DNA of 64,000 nt from Ancylobacter sp. IITR112. Lineage in GTDB: Bacteria > Pseudomonadota > Alphaproteobacteria > Rhizobiales > Xanthobacteraceae. How positions within the stretch are numbered: position 1 is the first letter of the stretch; the number at the start of each line of letters is the position of its first letter. Positions 45,815 to 55,046 of the stretch are shown here, in pieces. The translations under genes were made by a program, and so were the position numbers. Location: contig NZ_JBGCUS010000001.1 of the NCBI RefSeq assembly GCF_041415945.1, forward strand, positions 3,410,001 through 3,474,000, read 5' to 3'. The notes under the pieces are model-generated. The model did not search any database and had not been told where the DNA came from. It saw only the letters and a list, made by a program, of their open reading frames with translations.

Positions 45815-46825
45815 TCAGTTGCCGGCGATGAAGCCAGCCGCCTGCATCAGGTCCTTGTGGGTCTTCTCGGACTGGTCGAGCCAGGCCTTGAATTCGTCGC
45901 CGGCCATGAAGGTCTGGTTGAACGCACCGTCCTTCATGAGCTGCTTCCACTCGGGGGTCTCGCGCACCTTCTTGAACAGCTCGACGAAGTAGTCGACCTG
46001 CTCCTGGCTCACGCCCGGGGGCATGAAGATGCCGCGCAGCATGAGATATTCGACATCAAGACCGGCGGACTTGCAGGTCGGGACCGAGGACCAGGACAGG
46101 TCGCCCTGAATCTTGTCGGTGTAGGGCAGCGTCTTGGAGTCGAACACGCAGAGCGGACGCAGCTTGTCGCCGCGCCACTGGGAGACGGCCTCGATCGGGT
46201 TGTTCACGCTCGAATTGATGTGGCCGCCGACGAGCTGCACCGCGACTTCGCCACCGCCCTTATAGGGGATGTAGGTCATCTTCTTGCCGAGCGCCTTCTC
46301 GATGGCGACGGTGATGATCTGGTCTTCCTGCTTGGAGCCGGTGCCGCCCATCTTGAAGGTATTGTCCGGCGCCGCCTTGATCGCCGCCTCATATTCCTGC
46401 GCGGTCTTGTAGGGCTCCTGGGCGTTCACCCACAGCACGAATTCGTCGAGCGCCAGCATCGCGACCGGGGTCAGATCCTTCCAGTTGAAGGGAATGCCGG
46501 TAGCCAGCGGGGTAGTGAACAGGTTGGAGAGCGTGATGACGATCTTGTGCGGATTGCCCTTGTTGCTCTTCACGTCGAGGAAGCCCTCGCCGCCGGCGCC
46601 GCCCGACTTGTTGATGACGACGAGCTGCGTCGACATCAGGTCGTGCTTGGCGATGATGCCCTGAAGCGTACGGGCCATCTGGTCGGCGCCGCCGCCGGTG
46701 CCGGCGGGCACGATGAACTCGACCGGCTTGGTGGGTTCCCAGGCGGCGGCGGCCGGCAGCATGGACAGGGCCGTCATGCCAAGAGCGGTCACGGCACCGA
46801 GGCCGAGAGCATGCAGATGTTTCAT
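45815..46825 (-). CDS. tctC: tripartite tricarboxylate transporter substrate-binding protein TctC
   Basis: A 336-aa periplasmic binding protein of the Bug family. The signal peptide is residues 1-28 (ending AAAAW). The family block KPVEFIVPAGTGGGADQMAR and the central PYKGGGEVAVQLVGGHINSSVNNP carry the carboxylate-binding loops. The ligand is not predictable; a di- or tricarboxylate or aromatic acid is typical. The start at 46825 has GGAAGGAAA upstream. The long upstream AT-rich region probably holds the regulated promoter. Confidence 0.95.
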   Translation of the reverse strand: MKHLHALGLGAVTALGMTALSMLPAAAAWEPTKPVEFIVPAGTGGGADQMARTLQGIIAKHDLMSTQLVVINKSGGAGGEGFLDVKSNKGNPHKIVITLSNLFTTPLATGIPFNWKDLTPVAMLALDEFVLWVNAQEPYKTAQEYEAAIKAAPDNTFKMGGTGSKQEDQIITVAIEKALGKKMTYIPYKGGGEVAVQLVGGHINSSVNNPIEAVSQWRGDKLRPLCVFDSKTLPYTDKIQGDLSWSSVPTCKSAGLDVEYLMLRGIFMPPGVSQEQVDYFVELFKKVRETPEWKQLMKDGAFNQTFMAGDEFKAWLDQSEKTHKDLMQAAGFIAGN

Positions 46826-47572
46826 TTGGCGTTTCCTTCCCAAAGGGTTCTGGCGAACGGCCGACTCATTGGCTGGTCGGCTCTTGCGTTTGGGTCCAGC
46901 CTTCCGCCGCGGAGCGGGGCGTGACCTCGATAGCCGGGGGCGTTGTTGTGTCTCTCCGCCGGATATTCTGTGGAATAACTTGTACCAAGAATAAGCCAAA
47001 GCCAAGCGATAATTCGAAAGTCCAATGTTGCGGCGCAAGGTCAACTGGTATTACGTATTACTGTTATTTTGTATTTGGCATACCAATCTTGGTATACTCC
47101 ATACCTTATAATGTACGGATGAATACGTTATTACTTAAACGATTGAACCAAAAGCCGTTTTTCCGGGCTTTTCGCCGCTCACGCCGCGGCCGCGGCGGCA
47201 GGTAGGGCACAGCCCGCCGACGTGTCGTCACGCAGGTGCACAAGAAGCGCGGGACCGGCGAATACTTGCGGCGCCGCCCTCCGCCGTTTTTCGCCCCTGA
47301 CTCGCCCACTTTCTCGCCATATTGTTGCGATGCAACATAGGCATTGTGCTGGACGGCGATGGATTCTCTCTCCCGTCGTCGCCGGCCACGCGCGCGCTGC
47401 GCAGCGGCAACCAGGCGGCTGTGGTTCGTCGCCCGGCTAGGTCGCGGCGCGGAATCGTTTTTGCTAGGAGTCGGGTGAACCGGGGTCGGGAAACACGGCT
47501 TCCGCCCGCCGCGCGAAACGAACCGATCCACCTCCCGTCCCGGGCATGGGACGCCAAGGAGACACCGCCCAT
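46826..47572. other. AT-rich divergent regulatory region between tctC and zwf
   Basis: These 747 bases hold no supported gene. Bases 46960-47150 are strongly AT-rich against the genome average and contain CTTG-TAC-CAAG, several GTATTA steps and the GntR-like inverted repeat at 47080. A weak hairpin AAAAGCC/GGCTTTT (47150-47172) follows. The rest towards zwf is GC-rich with no clear element. Confidence 0.65.
47080..47095. promoter_or_regulatory. candidate GntR operator upstream of tctC
   Basis: Perfect inverted repeat ATACCAA-TC-TTGGTAT in the AT-rich part of the tctC upstream region. Size and symmetry resemble operators of FCD-type GntR repressors; the regulator gene lies downstream of the same transporter. 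Binding is inferred only. Confidence 0.5.
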
Positions 47573-49048
47573 ATGACCAGCCGCGTAATTCCGGTGGCGC
47601 CCTTCACCCTCACCGTCTTCGGGGCGACGGGCGACCTTGCGCGTCGCAAGCTGATCCCCGCGCTGTTCCACCGCGACCTCGACGGGCAGATTCCCGAGGA
47701 CGCGACCATTATCGGCGTCTCGCGCCGGGCGCTCAGCGACGACCAGTTCCGCGCCTTCGCCCGCCAGGCCTTGACCGACCATATCCCCGCCAGCGAACTG
47801 GAAGGACCGGAAGTCGACCGCTTCCTCGCACGCCTGTCCTATGTCGCCGCCGATGCCGACGCGGATGGCGGCTGGCCGGAGCTGGCGCAGCGCGTCGGCG
47901 CCTTCCCCGAGCATATCCCGGTCTATTATCTCGCCACCGCCCCGCATCTGTTCGGGCCGATCTGCGAGCGGCTGGGCAAATACGGCCTCGCCGAGAAGGG
48001 CCGCGTCGTCATCGAAAAGCCGATCGGCAAGGATCTGAAATCGGCCGTCGCGCTCAACCAGCAGATCGGCCGCATCTTCCCGGAAGACCGCGTCTACCGC
48101 ATCGACCATTATCTCGGGAAGGAGACGGTGCAGAACCTGATGGCGCTGCGCTTCGCCAACGCCCTGTTCGAGCCGCTGTGGAACAACGCCCATATCGACC
48201 ATGTGCAGATCACCGTGGCCGAAGCGCTCGGCGTCGAGGAGCGCGCGGGCTATTACGACACCGCCGGCGCCATGCGCGACATGGTGCAGAACCACATTCT
48301 CCAGTTGCTCTGCCTCGTCGCCATGGAACCGCCGGCCTCGCTCGACGCCGACGCGGTGCGCGACGAGAAGCTGAAGGTGCTGCGCGCGCTCAAGCCGATC
48401 GACGACCAGAACATGGCCGCCGTCACCGTGCGCGGCCAGTACCGCGCCGGCGCCTCGGCGGGCGGCGCGGTGCCGGGCTATCTCGACGAACTCGGCTCCT
48501 CCACCAGCAGCACCGAGACCTTCGTCGCGGTCAAGGCGGAGGTGGAGAACTGGCGCTGGGCCGGCGTGCCCTTCTATCTGCGCACCGGCAAGCGCCTCGC
48601 CTCGCGCGTCTCCGAGATCGTCGTCGGCTTCAAGCCGGTGCCGCATTCGGTGTTCGACGCCAATGTCGGCACCATCGAATCCAACCGGCTCGTCATCCGC
48701 CTGCAGCCGGACGAGGGCGTGAAGCTGTGGCTGATGATCAAGGATCCCGGCCCCGGCGGCATCCGCCTCACCCATGTGCCGCTCGATATGAGCTTCGCCA
48801 AGGCATTCAAGGTGCGCAACCCGGATGCCTATGAACGCCTCATTCTCGACGTGGTGCGCGGCAACCAGACCCTGTTCATGCGCCGGGACGAGGTCGAGGC
48901 GGCGTGGAAATGGGTCGATCCGATCCTGGAGGCCTGGCGCAACGCCAAGGAACCGCCGCGCCCCTACACCGCCGGCACCTGGGGGCCCTCGGCCGCCATC
49001 GCCCTCATCGAGCGTGACGGCCGCACGTGGCTCGAAGACGGCGCCTAG
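47573..49048 (+). CDS. zwf: glucose-6-phosphate 1-dehydrogenase
   Basis: Oxidises glucose 6-phosphate to 6-phosphogluconolactone with NADP+, the entry to the Entner-Doudoroff and pentose phosphate routes. 491 aa. Cofactor motif GATGDLARRKL at residues 16-26 and the active-site block RIDHYLGKETVQN with the catalytic His region. Further blocks include YYDTAGAMRDMVQNH and FYLRTGKRL. The ATG at 47573 follows AAGGAGA; an ATG at 47546 lacks a ribosome site. The last codons form unit 1 of a tandem repeat. First gene of zwf-pgl-edd. Confidence 0.97.
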   Translation: MTSRVIPVAPFTLTVFGATGDLARRKLIPALFHRDLDGQIPEDATIIGVSRRALSDDQFRAFARQALTDHIPASELEGPEVDRFLARLSYVAADADADGGWPELAQRVGAFPEHIPVYYLATAPHLFGPICERLGKYGLAEKGRVVIEKPIGKDLKSAVALNQQIGRIFPEDRVYRIDHYLGKETVQNLMALRFANALFEPLWNNAHIDHVQITVAEALGVEERAGYYDTAGAMRDMVQNHILQLLCLVAMEPPASLDADAVRDEKLKVLRALKPIDDQNMAAVTVRGQYRAGASAGGAVPGYLDELGSSTSSTETFVAVKAEVENWRWAGVPFYLRTGKRLASRVSEIVVGFKPVPHSVFDANVGTIESNRLVIRLQPDEGVKLWLMIKDPGPGGIRLTHVPLDMSFAKAFKVRNPDAYERLILDVVRGNQTLFMRRDEVEAAWKWVDPILEAWRNAKEPPRPYTAGTWGPSAAIALIERDGRTWLEDGA

Positions 49049-49153
49049 CGGCGCCTTGGGGCTCGAAGACGGCGCCTAGAGGCGCCTTAGGGCTCGAAGA
49101 CGGCGCCTGACCGGCGCCTTTGGGTTGGAAGACGGCGCCTGACCGGCGCCTGC
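49030..49153 (+). repeat. four tandem imperfect 31-33-bp repeats spanning the zwf stop codon
   Basis: Units start at 49030 (31 bp), 49061 (31), 49092 (33) and 49125 (truncated). Each carries GAAGACGGCGCCT and a GGCGCC...GGCGCC self-complementary pair. Unit 1 encodes the last residues LEDGA and the TAG of zwf; later units repeat that stretch, with TAG or TGA after the same codons, out of phase. They probably form a series of hairpins in the zwf-pgl intergenic RNA. Confidence 0.85.
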
Positions 49154-49315
49154 CGTGACCACCGCGCCCCGCCGGGACCCGTGGGCGCTCAACCAGACGT
49201 GCGGCGACCGGCCTCCGGTCGTCGCACAACTGCCCTATACTGACCGCTGGCGCCTCAGGCGCCGCGATCCGTAGAGGCGCCGGCTTGGGCCGGCACGAGA
49301 GGGAGACTGCCGGGC

Positions 49316-50008
49316 ATGCCGGAACTGCACGAATTGAAGGACAGCGCCGAGGTCGCACGCGCGGTCGCCGATTTCGCCAGCGCGGCGCTCGCCGCGCGCG
49401 TCGCCCGCAGCGGCATGGCCAGCCTCGCCGTCTCCGGCGGACGCACGCCCACCCGCTTCTTCGAGGAGCTCTCCACCCGCGACCTGCCCTGGGACAAGAT
49501 CGCCGTCACCCTCGTCGATGAGCGCTGGGTACGCGAGACCTCCGACCGTTCCAACGCCCGACTGGTGCGCCAGCACCTGTTGCAAAACAAGGCTGCAGCC
49601 GTGCGATTCGTGCCCCTTGCCAATGACGCGCCGACGCCGGAAGACGGGCTCTTCGCCGTCAACGAGGCGCTGGAAGATATCTCCTGGCCGCTCGCCTGCG
49701 CCATTCTCGGCATGGGCGATGACGGCCACACCGCCTCCTTCTTCCCCGGCGGCGACCATTTGAGCGAGGCCATCGACCCTGACGCGGCGCTCGGTCTCAT
49801 TCCCATGCGCGCTCCCGATGCCGGCGAGCCGCGCATCACCCTCACCCTGCCGGTACTGCTGGCCGCCGACGCGCTCGCCCTGCACATCGAGGGCGAAGCC
49901 AAGCGCCCGGTGCTGGCGAAGGCGCTGGGCGAGGGCCCGGCGACCGACATGCCGATACGTGCCGTGCTGCGGGCGAAGCCCGCGCTCGACATCTTCTGGT
50001 GCCCCTGA
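49316..50008 (+). CDS. pgl: 6-phosphogluconolactonase
   Basis: Hydrolyses 6-phosphogluconolactone to 6-phosphogluconate. 230 aa, DevB/SOL family. The sugar-phosphate-binding SGGRTP loop is at residues 40-45, VDERWV follows at about 67, and the catalytic region GMGDDGHTASFFPG is at about 140. It lies between zwf and edd on the same strand. A GAGGGAGA ribosome site sits somewhat far from the ATG. Confidence 0.95.
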   Translation: MPELHELKDSAEVARAVADFASAALAARVARSGMASLAVSGGRTPTRFFEELSTRDLPWDKIAVTLVDERWVRETSDRSNARLVRQHLLQNKAAAVRFVPLANDAPTPEDGLFAVNEALEDISWPLACAILGMGDDGHTASFFPGGDHLSEAIDPDAALGLIPMRAPDAGEPRITLTLPVLLAADALALHIEGEAKRPVLAKALGEGPATDMPIRAVLRAKPALDIFWCP

Positions 50009-50038
50009 GCCGGGCGCGCCTATTTCCGCCTGCCGTCC

Positions 50039-50060
50039 CGGCGGCCCGTCCGGGCCGCCG
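50039..50060 (+). repeat. GC-rich hairpin between pgl and edd
   Basis: Arms CGGCGGCCC (50039-50047) and GGGCCGCCG (50052-50060), loop GTCC. No T run follows, so it is an mRNA hairpin rather than a clear terminator. Confidence 0.5.
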
Positions 50061-50113
50061 CCACCGAAGACCGGCCGGACCTGCCGGCCGCCGCCGACCC
50101 TGAGGAGAGCCGC

Positions 50114-51952
50114 ATGGCCACTGCCATTCCGTCCCATGTGAATGCCCGCATCGGCGAGGTCACCGAGCGCATCGCCACGCGCTCGCGTGACGCCCGCGCG
50201 CGCTATCTCGAACGGATCGCTGAGGCCGCCGAGCGCGGGCCGAGCCGGGCCAAGCTCGGCTGTGCCAACCAGGCGCACGGCTTCGCCGCCTGCGGCCCCT
50301 CCGACAAGGCCATGCTGCGCGAAGGCAGCGGCGCCAATCTCGGTATCGTCACCGCCTATAATGACATGCTGTCCGCCCACCAGCCCTATGAGAGCTACCC
50401 CGCGCTGATCCGCGCCGCCGCGCGCCGCGCCGGCGGCACGGCGCAGGTGGCGGGCGGCGTGCCCGCCATGTGCGACGGCGTCACCCAGGGCGAGGCCGGC
50501 ATGGAACTGTCGCTGTTCTCGCGCGACGTGATCGCGCTCGCGACCGCCGTCGCCCTGTCGCACCAGACCTTCGACGCCGCCGTCTTCCTCGGCATCTGCG
50601 ACAAGATCGTGCCCGGCCTCGTCATCGGCGCGCTTTCCTTCGGCCATCTGCCCGCGGTGTTCATTCCCGCCGGGCCGATGACCTCGGGCCTGCCCAATGA
50701 CGAGAAGGCGAAGATCCGCCAGCTCTTCGCCGAAGGAAAGGTCGGGCGCGAGGCACTGATGGAGGCGGAGAGCCAGTCCTATCACGGGCCGGGCACCTGC
50801 ACCTTCTACGGCACCGCCAACACCAACCAGATGATGATGGAGATCATGGGCCTGCATCTGCCCGGCGCCTCCTTCGTCAACCCCAACACGCCGCTGCGCG
50901 AGGCGCTGACCATTGCGGCGGCCGAGCGCGCCATGGCGATGACCGCGCTCGGCAATGATTATGTGCCGGTCGGCCGCATGCTGGACGAGAAGGCCTTCGT
51001 CAACGGCATTGTCGGCCTGCACGCCACCGGCGGCTCGACCAACCACACGCTGCACATCGTCGCCATGGCGGCGGCGGGCGGCATCACCCTGACCTGGGAC
51101 GATTTCTCCGACCTCGCCGAGGTGACGCCGCTGCTCTGCCGCGTCTATCCCAATGGCAAGGCCGATGTGAACCATTTCCACGCTGCCGGCGGCATGGGCT
51201 TCGTCATCCGCGAACTGCTCGCCGACGGCAAGCTGCACGCGGACGTGGAAACCGTGTGGGGCGGCGGGCTCGATGCCTATACGCAGGAGCCGGTGCTGCG
51301 CGAGGACGGCACACTCGGCTGGCGCGAGGGGGCCGAGGCGAGCGGCGACACCGCCGTGCTGCGCGGAGCCGGGGAGCCCTTCCAGCCCACGGGCGGGCTC
51401 AAGCTGCTGGCGGGCGAATTGGGCAAGGCGGTGATCAAGACCTCCGCCATCGCTGCCGAACGCCACATCATCGAGGCGCCAGCCCGGGTGTTCCACAGCC
51501 AGGAGGAGCTTCAGGCCGCCTTCAAGGCCGGGTCGCTCACCGGTGACTTTGTCGCCGTGGTGCGCTTCCAGGGGCCGAAAGCCAACGGCATGCCGGAACT
51601 GCACAAGCTGATGCCGCCGCTCGGCGTGCTGCAGGACCGCGGCCACAAGGTGGCCCTCGTCACCGATGGACGCCTGTCCGGCGCCTCCGGCAAGGTGCCA
51701 GCGGCGATCCACGTCACCCCGGAAGCCGCCGATGGCGGCGCCATCGCGCTGATCCGCAATGGCGACATTATCCGGCTCGACGCAGTGGCCGGCACGCTCA
51801 CGGTTCTGGTGGAGCCGGAAATGTGGGCGGAGCGGGCGCCGGCCCCGGCCAATCTCGCCCCCTCTCATGTCGGGGTCGGCCGCGAACTTTTCGCCGCCTT
51901 CCGCGCCTGCGTCGGCACGGCGGATACCGGGGCCAGCATCTTCGCGGTGTGA
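50114..51952 (+). CDS. edd: phosphogluconate dehydratase
   Basis: Dehydrates 6-phosphogluconate to KDPG, the committing step of the Entner-Doudoroff pathway. 612 aa, IlvD/Edd family with an oxygen-sensitive FeS cluster; the cluster cysteines are expected in [24 protein letters not shown] and the [15 protein letters not shown] block. The C-terminal part shows [29 protein letters not shown] precedes the ATG. The KDPG aldolase gene (eda) is not in the window. Confidence 0.97.
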   Translation: MATAIPSHVNARIGEVTERIATRSRDARARYLERIAEAAERGPSRAKLGCANQAHGFAACGPSDKAMLREGSGANLGIVTAYNDMLSAHQPYESYPALIRAAARRAGGTAQVAGGVPAMCDGVTQGEAGMELSLFSRDVIALATAVALSHQTFDAAVFLGICDKIVPGLVIGALSFGHLPAVFIPAGPMTSGLPNDEKAKIRQLFAEGKVGREALMEAESQSYHGPGTCTFYGTANTNQMMMEIMGLHLPGASFVNPNTPLREALTIAAAERAMAMTALGNDYVPVGRMLDEKAFVNGIVGLHATGGSTNHTLHIVAMAAAGGITLTWDDFSDLAEVTPLLCRVYPNGKADVNHFHAAGGMGFVIRELLADGKLHADVETVWGGGLDAYTQEPVLREDGTLGWREGAEASGDTAVLRGAGEPFQPTGGLKLLAGELGKAVIKTSAIAAERHIIEAPARVFHSQEELQAAFKAGSLTGDFVAVVRFQGPKANGMPELHKLMPPLGVLQDRGHKVALVTDGRLSGASGKVPAAIHVTPEAADGGAIALIRNGDIIRLDAVAGTLTVLVEPEMWAERAPAPANLAPSHVGVGRELFAAFRACVGTADTGASIFAV

Positions 51953-51961
51953 GGGGCGAGG

Positions 51962-52051
51962 CGTCATCCCGGCCGGCGGCGCAGCCGCAGAGCCGGGATC
52001 GTTCTCACGCCCGCGCGATCCCGGATCGACCTACGGTCGTGCGGGATGACG
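51962..52051. repeat. dispersed GTCATCCCG-type palindromic repeat, copy 1
   Basis: Terminal arms CGTCATCCCG (51962-51971) and CGGGATGACG (52042-52051), with an inner GCCGGGATCG and CGATCCCGG pair. The same layout recurs at 57562-57668. It fills the gap between two converging genes. Confidence 0.75.
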
Positions 52052-52057
52052 GCCGGC

Positions 52058-53143
52058 TCAATAAAGCGGGCCGATCTTGCCGAGCGGCAGCATGCCGAGC
52101 ATCACCTGTCCGTTGCGGAAGCTGAAGGGGAAGGAACTCGCCTTCTGCCCGTCCACCGTGGTGGGCATCCCCGCCATCATCATCGCCGGGGCGAGATTGG
52201 CGAGGAAGTCCGGCATCAGCCCCGCCGCCGCCAGGGCGCTGAACAGCGGCTGCGCCTTGACCACGGCGAGGTCGAGCCGGCCATCGGGCCGCATCTGGGC
52301 GTCGAGGCCGAGATCACCGGAGGCGCTCAGCGCACCGCCGCCCCCGGTGATGCGCGCGAGCTGCAATTGCACCCGCCCGCCAGCCTGCTGCCATAAAGCG
52401 AGGCGCTCGGCTTCCGGCATGGCGCGGAACGGCGGCACTTGCGTCACCGTCGCCTCCACCTCGCCGTCGATCGACTTCGCGGCTTGGGCGGCCGCCTGCG
52501 CCGCCGCGACGCCGCTGGTGCGGGGCGTCGCGCTCAGCGCCATGCCGCTCGCGCCGGTGAAGCCGAAGGCGATGTCGAGCGTGCCCGTCGCCTCGCCGGG
52601 ATGATGGCGGACATGCAGTTCCACATGGCGGGCGGAGAACACCGTCGCCCCGCCCTCCGCCAGCGCATAGTCATTGGCGGCGATGGAGACGCGCTCGGCC
52701 TGACCGGCCCGGCCAACGCCACTCACCTGCAGCAGCGACCAGGTGGCGGTGATCTCGCGGCCGCTCCCGGCCTGCGTCAGCACCGAAGGGCCTTCGAATT
52801 CCGCGATGATATGCTGGGGGTTCCACACCTGCGCCACCGCATGGGCGCGGGTCATCGTTGCTTTCCATGCCTCGGGGCCGGCAAAGGTGACGGTGGGTGC
52901 GTCGCAGATCAGTTCGAAGCGGAAAGGATAGCCGCCGAATTCGCGGCTGGCGCAGGTCCAGTTGCGCCCTTCCGCCGCCTCACGCACCATCCAGGCGTCG
53001 ATTTCGGCTTCCGCCCGGCCCGCGCTCCAGTACCACAGGAACGACCAGCCGATGCCCAGCAGAACCAGCGCCGCGAAAGGCAGCGCAATCAGCCACCGAC
53101 GCCGGGGGGCGGCAGGATCGGGGCGGGCATCGGAAGCGGTCAT
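52058..53143 (-). CDS. DUF2125 domain-containing protein
   Basis: A 361-aa protein with an N-terminal membrane anchor (about residues 16-38) and a long periplasmic DUF2125 domain marked by AEIDAWMVREAAEGRNWTCASREFGGYPFRFELIC, where two cysteines may form a disulfide. Widespread in alphaproteobacteria and of unknown function. It converges with edd across a palindromic repeat. GGAG precedes the ATG. Confidence 0.88.
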   Translation of the reverse strand: MTASDARPDPAAPRRRWLIALPFAALVLLGIGWSFLWYWSAGRAEAEIDAWMVREAAEGRNWTCASREFGGYPFRFELICDAPTVTFAGPEAWKATMTRAHAVAQVWNPQHIIAEFEGPSVLTQAGSGREITATWSLLQVSGVGRAGQAERVSIAANDYALAEGGATVFSARHVELHVRHHPGEATGTLDIAFGFTGASGMALSATPRTSGVAAAQAAAQAAKSIDGEVEATVTQVPPFRAMPEAERLALWQQAGGRVQLQLARITGGGGALSASGDLGLDAQMRPDGRLDLAVVKAQPLFSALAAAGLMPDFLANLAPAMMMAGMPTTVDGQKASSFPFSFRNGQVMLGMLPLGKIGPLY

Positions 53144-53362
53144 GGGAGAACTCCAGCTAGGCGGGCGGCGCAGGCTCGAACGCCGATACGGCAGGCTTAA
53201 GGCGGGCAGATCGTGCCTGCGCGTCGGCCGGCGCCGCCGCCTCCCGGTTTAGGCGCTGCGCCCGGCTTGCGCCAGAGCGCGGAGGCAGGCAAGCAGGAGA
53301 GGTGCCGCGCGCCGAGTCACGCCGCCGCGCCAAGTGCCCCCTCGCCACTCCAGGTGTCCGCC

Positions 53363-53920
53363 ATGCCCGCCGCCGGTTCCTTCGCCCATTCCCTCGCGCC
53401 GGGCGAGCCGCTCTGGGTGTTCGGCTATGGCTCGCTGATGTGGAATCCGGGTTTCGCCTATGAGGAGCGTGTGCCGGGCAAGCTGATCGGCGCGCATCGC
53501 TCCTTCTGCGTGAAGTCGGTGCATTGGCGGGGAACGCCGGAACGGCCCGGCCTGGTGCTCGGCCTCGACCGTGGCGGCGCCTGCATCGGCATCGCCTTCC
53601 GGGTCGCACCGGCGCTGGCGGAGGCGACGCTTACCTATCTGCGCGAGCGCGAGCAGGTCACCAACATCTACCGCGAGGCGGTGCGCCGGGTCTGGCTAAA
53701 GGATGGAAGCACGCGCACCGTGCCGGCCGTAGTGTTTCTGGTCGATCGCAGCCATGCGCAATATGCCGGCCAACTCACGCTGGAGGAGCGGCTGCATCTT
53801 ATCCGGCAGGGCCACGGCATGGGCGGCCCCAATGCCGATTACGTCACCGCCACCGCCCGGCATCTAGCCGAACTCGGCATACGCGACGAGGAAATCGGCT
53901 GGCTGGTGGCCCGACTGTGA
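53363..53920 (+). CDS. chaC: gamma-glutamylcyclotransferase, ChaC-like
   Basis: Probably cleaves glutathione to 5-oxoproline and Cys-Gly in the cytoplasm. 185 aa. The substrate loop VFGYGSLMWNPGF is at residues 19-31. RGTPERPGLVLGLD and the catalytic-Glu region LTYLREREQVTNIY resemble E. coli ChaC. I took the ATG at 53363 (MPAAGSFAHSLAPGEPLWVFGYGS); an upstream in-frame start is possible but would add low-complexity sequence. Converges with the LexA-box gene. Confidence 0.9.
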   Translation: MPAAGSFAHSLAPGEPLWVFGYGSLMWNPGFAYEERVPGKLIGAHRSFCVKSVHWRGTPERPGLVLGLDRGGACIGIAFRVAPALAEATLTYLREREQVTNIYREAVRRVWLKDGSTRTVPAVVFLVDRSHAQYAGQLTLEERLHLIRQGHGMGGPNADYVTATARHLAELGIRDEEIGWLVARL

Positions 53921-53936
53921 ACAGGGCGCCCGCCCC

Positions 53937-54260
53937 TCACAGAGGCGCCAGCGTGCCGCTGTCGGCGTCGGGCAGAACGCGCAGATGGATTTCCTGCGCG
54001 CCGGTGGCCAGTGCGGCGCTGCGGGCCTTGGCCCCGGCCGGGCCGGCCCAGACCGGGATGCGGCGCGTGCCTTCCATCCGCACCGCGATGGCGACGGCGG
54101 CGGGATAGTCCGGCGCCTCCTCCGCGGCATAGACGGAATAGACCTGCCGACGGCCATCAGTGCCGCGCCACAGGCGGAAGCGACGCGCCAGCAGGCCGCT
54201 GGCGCTGAGCGGGCCGGCATCCTCAAGCGAATCAAAGCGGGTGGTGTCGCGTGTCATCAT
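53937..54260 (-). CDS. small hypothetical protein under a LexA-type promoter
   Basis: A 107-aa basic/neutral protein with no family I recognise; no signal peptide or membrane segment. It has short beta-rich stretches (RQVYSVYAAEE, AAVAIAVRMEG, IHLRVLPDADSG), compatible with a small alpha/beta fold. Two adjacent ATGs (54260 and 54257) begin the frame and no ribosome site is present. A promoter with an overlapping LexA box ends immediately before the start, so SOS induction and a leaderless message are predicted. It lies 88 bases after the YdcF gene on the same strand. Confidence 0.78.
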   Translation of the reverse strand: MMTRDTTRFDSLEDAGPLSASGLLARRFRLWRGTDGRRQVYSVYAAEEAPDYPAAVAIAVRMEGTRRIPVWAGPAGAKARSAALATGAQEIHLRVLPDADSGTLAPL

Positions 54261-54295
54261 GGGAACAAATCTAGAACATCTGTTTGCGGCGTCAA
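54261..54295 (-). promoter_or_regulatory. SOS promoter with LexA box GAAC-N7-GAAC
   Basis: On the minus strand: -35 TTGACG (54295-54290), 16-base spacer, -10 TAGATT (54273-54268). The LexA box of alphaproteobacterial type, GTTC-N7-GTTC (54277-54263), covers the -10. The predicted transcription start lies within one or two bases of the ATG at 54260. Confidence 0.72.
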
Positions 54296-54348
54296 CCGTT
54301 CTGTGGAGGAATCCGCGAAGATGCTGAAGGTTCCCTTGACAAGACCCC

Positions 54349-55032
54349 TTAGGGCGGGGGCAGGCGCCCGGTTTCACGCATTTGCGATGTCACCGCCGGC
54401 CAGGCCCGCACCCCGAGCGAAGCGGCGAGGAACTTCACATATTCCACCGCCAGCAGCCGCAGGCCGGCCAGCGTCGGGGGACCGCCCTCGGCGGCGCGCC
54501 GGGGCACGACGGGATAGGGCACCAGCGTGATGCCGGGCGTGGTGCGACGCAGTTCCACCAGGGCCCGTGGCATGTGCCAGGCGGAGGTGACCACCAGCAG
54601 CGAGCGGAAATCATGCGCCTTCGCCCATTCCCCGGCTTCGATGGCATTGCCTTGGGTGTTTAGCGCGGCGCGGCCGAGTTCGACGCAGCATTCCAGCGCC
54701 TCGCGCGTCGCCGGCACGGTGCGCATGATCTCGTCGAGTGTGGTGTCGGGATGCACGCCGGTGATCAGCAGGCGCTTGCCCCGCCCCTCCAGCAGCAAAT
54801 TGGTCGCCTCCGCGATGCGCTCGGACCCGCCGGTCAGCACCACAATGCCGTCGGCACGGCGCCCGGCCTGAGCATCGCGGCCCTCGATACCGGCGACGAA
54901 AAGGGCGAAGCCGGCGACCAGCGCGAGCAGCGCCGCAAGAGGCACGGCAGCGAGAAGCCACAGCCACTGGGCGGGCCGGCGGCGCGGCCGGCTCGGCATC
55001 GGCGCATGCGCGGGATCGGAAGGGGAGAGCAT
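54349..55032 (-). CDS. YdcF/ElyC family (DUF218) membrane-anchored protein
   Basis: A 227-aa protein with one N-terminal membrane segment (about residues 23-47) and a periplasmic DUF218 domain: ADGIVVLTGGSERIAEATNLL, LLITGVHPDTT, LNTQGNAIEAGEWA and VVTSAWHMPRALVELRR. Homologues take part in envelope or peptidoglycan precursor processes, though the biochemical role is unclear. It starts 14 bases after the ftsX stop, so it is probably cotranscribed with ftsEX. Confidence 0.9.
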   Translation of the reverse strand: MLSPSDPAHAPMPSRPRRRPAQWLWLLAAVPLAALLALVAGFALFVAGIEGRDAQAGRRADGIVVLTGGSERIAEATNLLLEGRGKRLLITGVHPDTTLDEIMRTVPATREALECCVELGRAALNTQGNAIEAGEWAKAHDFRSLLVVTSAWHMPRALVELRRTTPGITLVPYPVVPRRAAEGGPPTLAGLRLLAVEYVKFLAASLGVRAWPAVTSQMRETGRLPPP

Positions 55033-55046
55033 GGACACGGCGCTGC

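Noticed and set aside
49030..49153. CRISPR array
   Set aside because: The units are contiguous without unique spacers, derive from the zwf 3' end, and no cas gene is present.
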